A DNA stretch of 64,000 nucleotides, taken from Cryptomeria japonica. Taxonomy: Eukaryota; Streptophyta; Pinopsida; Cupressales; Cupressaceae. Positions 59,216 to 64,000 of this stretch are shown piece by piece (the first letter of the stretch is position 1; every line of letters starts with the position of its first letter). Under the pieces are notes generated by a model that saw nothing but the letters and a program-made list of their open reading frames with translations, was not told the DNA's origin and ran no database searches. The stretch is from NCBI RefSeq assembly GCF_030272615.1, contig NC_081410.1:286065957-286129956 (forward strand), read 5' to 3'. The translations under genes and the position numbers were made by a program.

Positions 59216-62200
59216 TGCATCAAACTTGAATTTTGATGCTACTGGCTATAGAATAAGGGCTTGCATCTTGAAACCTTGTTGTGCCTCAAAACACTGATTT
59301 TGATGATCTGAAACTAGGGCTTTTGAGGCACAAGCTTCGAAATGAGGTTCTAAGAGCATGATGTGCACCAAAATCAGATTTTGATGTTATTCACTCTAGA
59401 TTTAGAACTTACATCTTGAAACCTTGTTGTGCCTCCAAACATTGATTTTGATACTCCAAAACTAAGTCTTTTGAGGCACAAGCTCTAAAATGAGCTTCTC
59501 AAATAATGATGTGCATGAAAATGGAATTTTGACGCTACTGGCTCTGGAATAGGGACTTGTTTCTTGAAACCTTGTTGTACCTCAAAACATTGATTTTGAT
59601 GTGCCAAAATCAGGGCTTTCAAGGCACAATCTCTGAAATGAGGTTCTAAGAGCATGATGTACATCAAAATTGCATTTTGACTCTGCCCACTCTGGAATTG
59701 CGACTTGTGTCTTGAAATCTTGCTGTGAATCCAAACACTAATTTTTATGTTCCAAAAATGAGGCTTTTGAGTCACAACCTCCGAAATGAGGTTCTAAGAA
59801 CACCATGTTTGTCAAAATCATGTTTTGATGGTATCAGCTTGAGAATTGAGACTCGTGTCTTGAAACCTTGTTGTGCCTTTAAACATTGATTTGGGTGTTT
59901 TGAAATTGGTGCTTTTGAGCCACATGCTCCAAAACAAGTTTCTAAGACCACGATGTGCATCAAAATCATGTTTTGACACTACAGGCTCCGGAATAGGGAC
60001 TTGCATCTCAAAAGCTTGTTGTGCCTCCAAATACCAATTTTGATGCTTCGAAACTGATGATTTTGATGCATAAGCTCCAAAAAAAGGTTCTAAGAGCATG
60101 ATGCGCATCAAAATCAAATTTTGATGCTATCGGCTCCAGAATTAGGACTTGCATCTTGAAACCTTGTTGTACCTCCAAACATCAATTTTGATGCTCCAAA
60201 ACTGGGGCTTTTGAGGCATAATTTCTGAAACAGGGTTCTAAGAGCACAATGTGCATCAAAATTAAATTTTGATGCTACTGGCTCTAGAATCGGGGCTTGC
60301 ATCTTGAAACCTTGTTGTGCTTCAAAACATTGATTCTGATGCTTTGAATCTGGGGCTTTTGAGGCACAAGCTTCGAATGAGGTTTTAAGAGTACAATGTG
60401 TGCCAAAATCATATTTTGATGCTGTTGACTCTATAATCGGGAGTTGCATCTTGAAACTTTGTTGTGACTCCAAAAATTGATTTTGATGCTCCAAATCTGG
60501 TGCTTTTCAGGAACAATTTCTAAAATAGGGTTCTAAGGGCACAATGTACATCAAACTTGAATTTTGATGCTACTGGCTCTAGAATAGGGGCTTGCATCTT
60601 GAAACCTTGTTGTGCCTCAAAACACTGATTTTGATGATCCGAAACTAGGGTTTTTGATGCACAAGCTTTGAAATGAGGTTCTAAGAGCATGATGCACATC
60701 AAAATCAGAATTTGATGCTATTGACTCTAGAATCAAGACTTGCATCTTGAAACCTTGTTGTTCCTCCAATCATTGATTTTGATGCTCCAAAACTGAGTCT
60801 TTCGAGGCACAAGCTCTAAAATGAGCTTCTAAAAGAATGATGTGCGTTAAAATGGAATTTTGACGCTACTGGCTCTGGAAATGGGACTTGTTTCTTGAAA
60901 CCTTGTTGTACCTCAAAACATTGATTTTGCTGTGCCAAAGTCGGGGCTTTCAAGGCACAATCTTTGAAATGAGGTTCTAAGAGGATGATGTACATCAAAA
61001 TTGCATTTTGACTCTACCCACTTTGGAATTGGGACTTGTGTCTTGAAACCCCTTTGTGACTCCAAACACTAATTTTTATGTTCCAAAAATGAGGCTTTTG
61101 AGTCACAACCTCCAAAATGAGGTTCTAGGGAACACAATGTTTGTCAAAATCCTATTTTGATGCTATCAACTTGAGAATTGGGACTTGTGTCTTGAAATCT
61201 TGTTGTGCCTTTAAACATTTATTTGGGTGTTTTGAAATTGGAGCTTTCAAGCCACATGCTCCGAAATGAGTTTCTAAGAGCATGATGTGCATCAAAATCA
61301 CATTTTGGCACTACAGGCTCCGGAATAGGGACTTGCATCTTGAAAGCTTGTTGTGTCTCCAAATACCAATTTTGATGCTTTGGAACTGATGATTTTGAGG
61401 CATAAGCTCCAAAACAAGGTTCTAAGAGCACGACGTGTGTCAAAATTAAATTTTGACACTACCTACTCCAGAATCAGGACTTGCATCTTGGAACCTTGTT
61501 GTGCCTCCAAACATCGATTTTGATGCTCCACAACTGGGGCTTTTGAGGGACAATTTCTAAAATAGGGTTCTAAGAGCACAATGTGCATCTAAATTAAATT
61601 TTGATGCTACTAGCTCTAGAATCGGGGCTTGCATCTTGAAACCTTGTTGTGCCTCAAAACATTGATTCTGATGCTCTGAATCTGGGGCTTTTGAGGCACA
61701 AGCTTCGAATGAGGTTTTAAGAGTACAATGTGTGCCAAAATCAGATTTTGATGCTGTTGACTCTATAATCAGGACTTGCATCTTGAAACATTGTTGTGAC
61801 TCCAAAAATTGACTTTGATGCTCCAAATCTGGGGCTTTTGAGGAACAATTTCTAAAATAGGGTTCTAAGGGCACAATGTGCATCAAACTTGAATTTTGAT
61901 GTACTGGCTCTAGAATCGGGGCTTCCATCTTGAAACCTTGTTGTGCCTCAAAACATTGATTGTGATGCTCTGAATCTGGGGCTTTTGAGGCACAGGCTTC
62001 GAATGAGGATTTAAGAGCACGATGTGCTCCAAAATTAGATTTTGACACTATTGACTCTATAATCGGGACTTGCATCTTGAAACTTTGTTGTGACTTCAAA
62101 AATTGATTTTGATGCTAAAAAATTAGGGCTTTTGAGGCACAATTTCTAAAATAGGGTTCTAAGGGCACAATGTGCATCAAACTTGAATTTTGATGCTATT

Positions 62201-64000
62201 GGCTCTAAAATAGCAGCTTGCATCTTGAAACCTTGTTGTGCCTCAAAACAGTAATTTTGATGATCCAAAACCAAGGCTTTTGAGGCACAAGCTTCAAAAT
62301 GAGGTTCTAAGAGCATGATGTGCACCAAAATCAGATTTTGATGCTATTGACTCTAGAATCAGGACTTGCATTTTTAAACCTTGTTGTGCATCCAAACATT
62401 GATTTTGATGCTCCAAAACTGAGTCTTTCAAGGCACAAGCTCTGAATTGAGCTTCTCAAAGAATGATGTGCCTCAAATTGGAATTTCGATGCTACTGGCT
62501 ATGCAATAGGGACTTGTTTCTTGAAACCTTGTTGTGCCTCAAAACATTGATTTTGATGTGCCAAAATCAGGGCTTTCAAGGAACAATCTCTGAAATGAGG
62601 TTCTAAGAGCATTATGTACATCAAAAGTGCATCTTGAAAGCTTGTTGTGCCTCCAAACACCAATTTTGATGCTTCGAAACCAATGATTTTAAGGCATAAG
62701 CTCCAAAAAAAGGTTCTAAGAGCACGATGTGCATCAAAATCAAATTTTGAAGCTACCAGCTCAAAAATCAGGACTTGCATCTTGAAACCTTTTTGTGCCT
62801 CCAAATATCGATTTTGAAGCTCCAAAATTGGGGCTTTTGAGGCACAATTTCTAAAATAGGGTTACAAGAACACAATGTGCATCAAAATAAAATTTTGATG
62901 CTACTGGCTCTAGAATCGGGGCTTGCATCTTGAAACCTTGTTGTGCCTCAAAACATTGATTCTGATGCTCTGAATCTGGGGCTTTTGAGGCACAAGTTTT
63001 GAATGAGGTTTTAAGAGCACGATGTGCCCAAAATTAGATTTTGACACTCTTGACTCTATAATCAAGACTTGCATCTTGAAACTTTGTTTTGACTCCAAAA
63101 ATCAATTTTGATGCTCCAAAACTAGGGCTTTTGAGGCACAATTTCTAAAACAGGGTTCTAAGGGCACAATGTGCATCAAACTTGAATTATAATGCTACTA
63201 GCTCTAGAATAGAGGCTTGCATCTTGAAACCTTGTGCCTTAAAACACTGATTTTGATGATTCAAAACCAAGGATTTTGAGGCACAAGCTTCGAAATGAGG
63301 TTCTAAGACCATGATGTGCACCAAAATCATATTTTGATGCTATTGACTCTAGAATCAGGACTTGCATCTTGAAACCTTGTTGTGCCTCCAAGCATTGATT
63401 TTGATGCTCCAAAACTGAGTCTTTCAAGGCACAAGCTGTAAAATGAGATTCTTAAAGAATAATGTGTGTCAAAATGGAATTTTGATGCTATTGGTTCTGG
63501 AATAGGGTCTTGTTTCTTGAAACCTTGTTGTGCCTCAAAACATTGATTTTGTTGTGCCAAAATCAGAGCTTTCAAGGCACAATCTTCGAAATGAGGTTCT
63601 AAGAGCATGATGTACATCAAAATTGCATTTTGACTCTACCCACTCTGGAATTGGGACTTGTGTCTTGAAACCTTGTTGTGACTCCGAACACTAATTTTTA
63701 TGTTCCAAAAATGAGGCTTTTGAGTCACAACCTCGGAAATGAGGTTCTAGGGAGCACAATGTTTGTCAAAATCGTGTTTTGATGCTATCAGCTTGAGAAT
63801 TGGGACTTTTGTCTTGAAACATTGTTGTGCCTTTAAACATTGATTTGGGTATTTTGAAACCATAGCTTTCAAGCCACATGCTCCGAAATGAGTTTCTAAG
63901 ATGACGATGTGCATCAAAATCACGTTTTGACACTGCAGGCTCTGAAATAGGGACTTGCATCTCGAAAGCTTGTTGTGCCTCCAAACAGCAATTTTGATGC
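59211..64000 (+). repeat. 148-bp satellite array, forward block 5
   Basis: The forward satellite continues to the window edge. Markers of the TTTGGGTG monomer lie near 59,887, 61,219 and 63,839. The first spacing (~1332 bp) is one nine-type unit; the second (~2620 bp) covers two units with changes, including a duplicated pair near 61.6-62.1 kb and a fused monomer near 62,630. No gene is visible, and the array runs off the end. Confidence 0.94.

Noticed and set aside
143-63984. Many ORFs of 60-180 codons with words such as LEHQNQCLEAQQGFKMQ
   Set aside because: They are translations of the 148-bp satellite, shift frame every monomer, invert with the array and show no independent start, splice or domain signal.

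Overview
This window is almost entirely repetitive DNA from what looks like a large plant nuclear genome. The evidence is a Ty1/Copia retrotransposon primed by plant initiator tRNA-Met, a second LTR element with the same priming site, and a host matrix of about 148-bp tandem satellite. No ordinary protein-coding gene, tRNA, rRNA or CRISPR array is visible. The retroelement style (CCGGT-rich LTRs with a G-run near one end) suggests a gymnosperm to me, but that is a weak impression and the species cannot be fixed from the sequence.

Layout. Satellite fills 1-4732, 11403-55069 and 59211-64000, about 53 kb or roughly 360 monomers. Nine recognisable monomer types follow one another in a fixed order, giving a ~1.33-kb nine-monomer higher-order repeat. 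Local variants are a 7-monomer unit (~1037 bp) repeated nearly six times at ~12.5-18.6 kb, a ~3.5-4.1-kb double unit at 19.6-26.9 kb, a ~1.94-kb double unit at 36-39.9 kb and a ~2.34-kb duplication at 51-54.4 kb. The array changes direction four times (about 27,440, 32,970, 44,850 and 50,955), so two blocks of 5.5 and 6.1 kb are inverted.

Two LTR retrotransposons interrupt the satellite, both on the minus strand. Element 1 (4733-11402) is a complete Copia element. It has 1059-bp LTRs, a TGATG target duplication, PBS, PPT and one gag-pol frame of about 1,397 codons, broken by 12 in-frame stops and two compensating frameshifts in integrase. Element 2 (55070-59210) has ~815-bp LTRs and a CAATG duplication. 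It has no protease, integrase or reverse transcriptase; it carries one decayed ~740-codon frame of unknown function in the gag position.

How they fit together. The two elements share PBS, leader, PPT, purine-tract arrangement and several LTR blocks, so element 2 looks like a non-autonomous partner mobilised by element 1-type proteins. Both sit at exactly the same nucleotide of the satellite monomer and in the same orientation, which suggests targeted integration. Their LTRs also contain inverted repeats whose arms differ between families yet still pair, which suggests conserved RNA hairpins. These points, with the satellite inversions and mosaic repeats, are the main observations. All counts and identities were made by eye.
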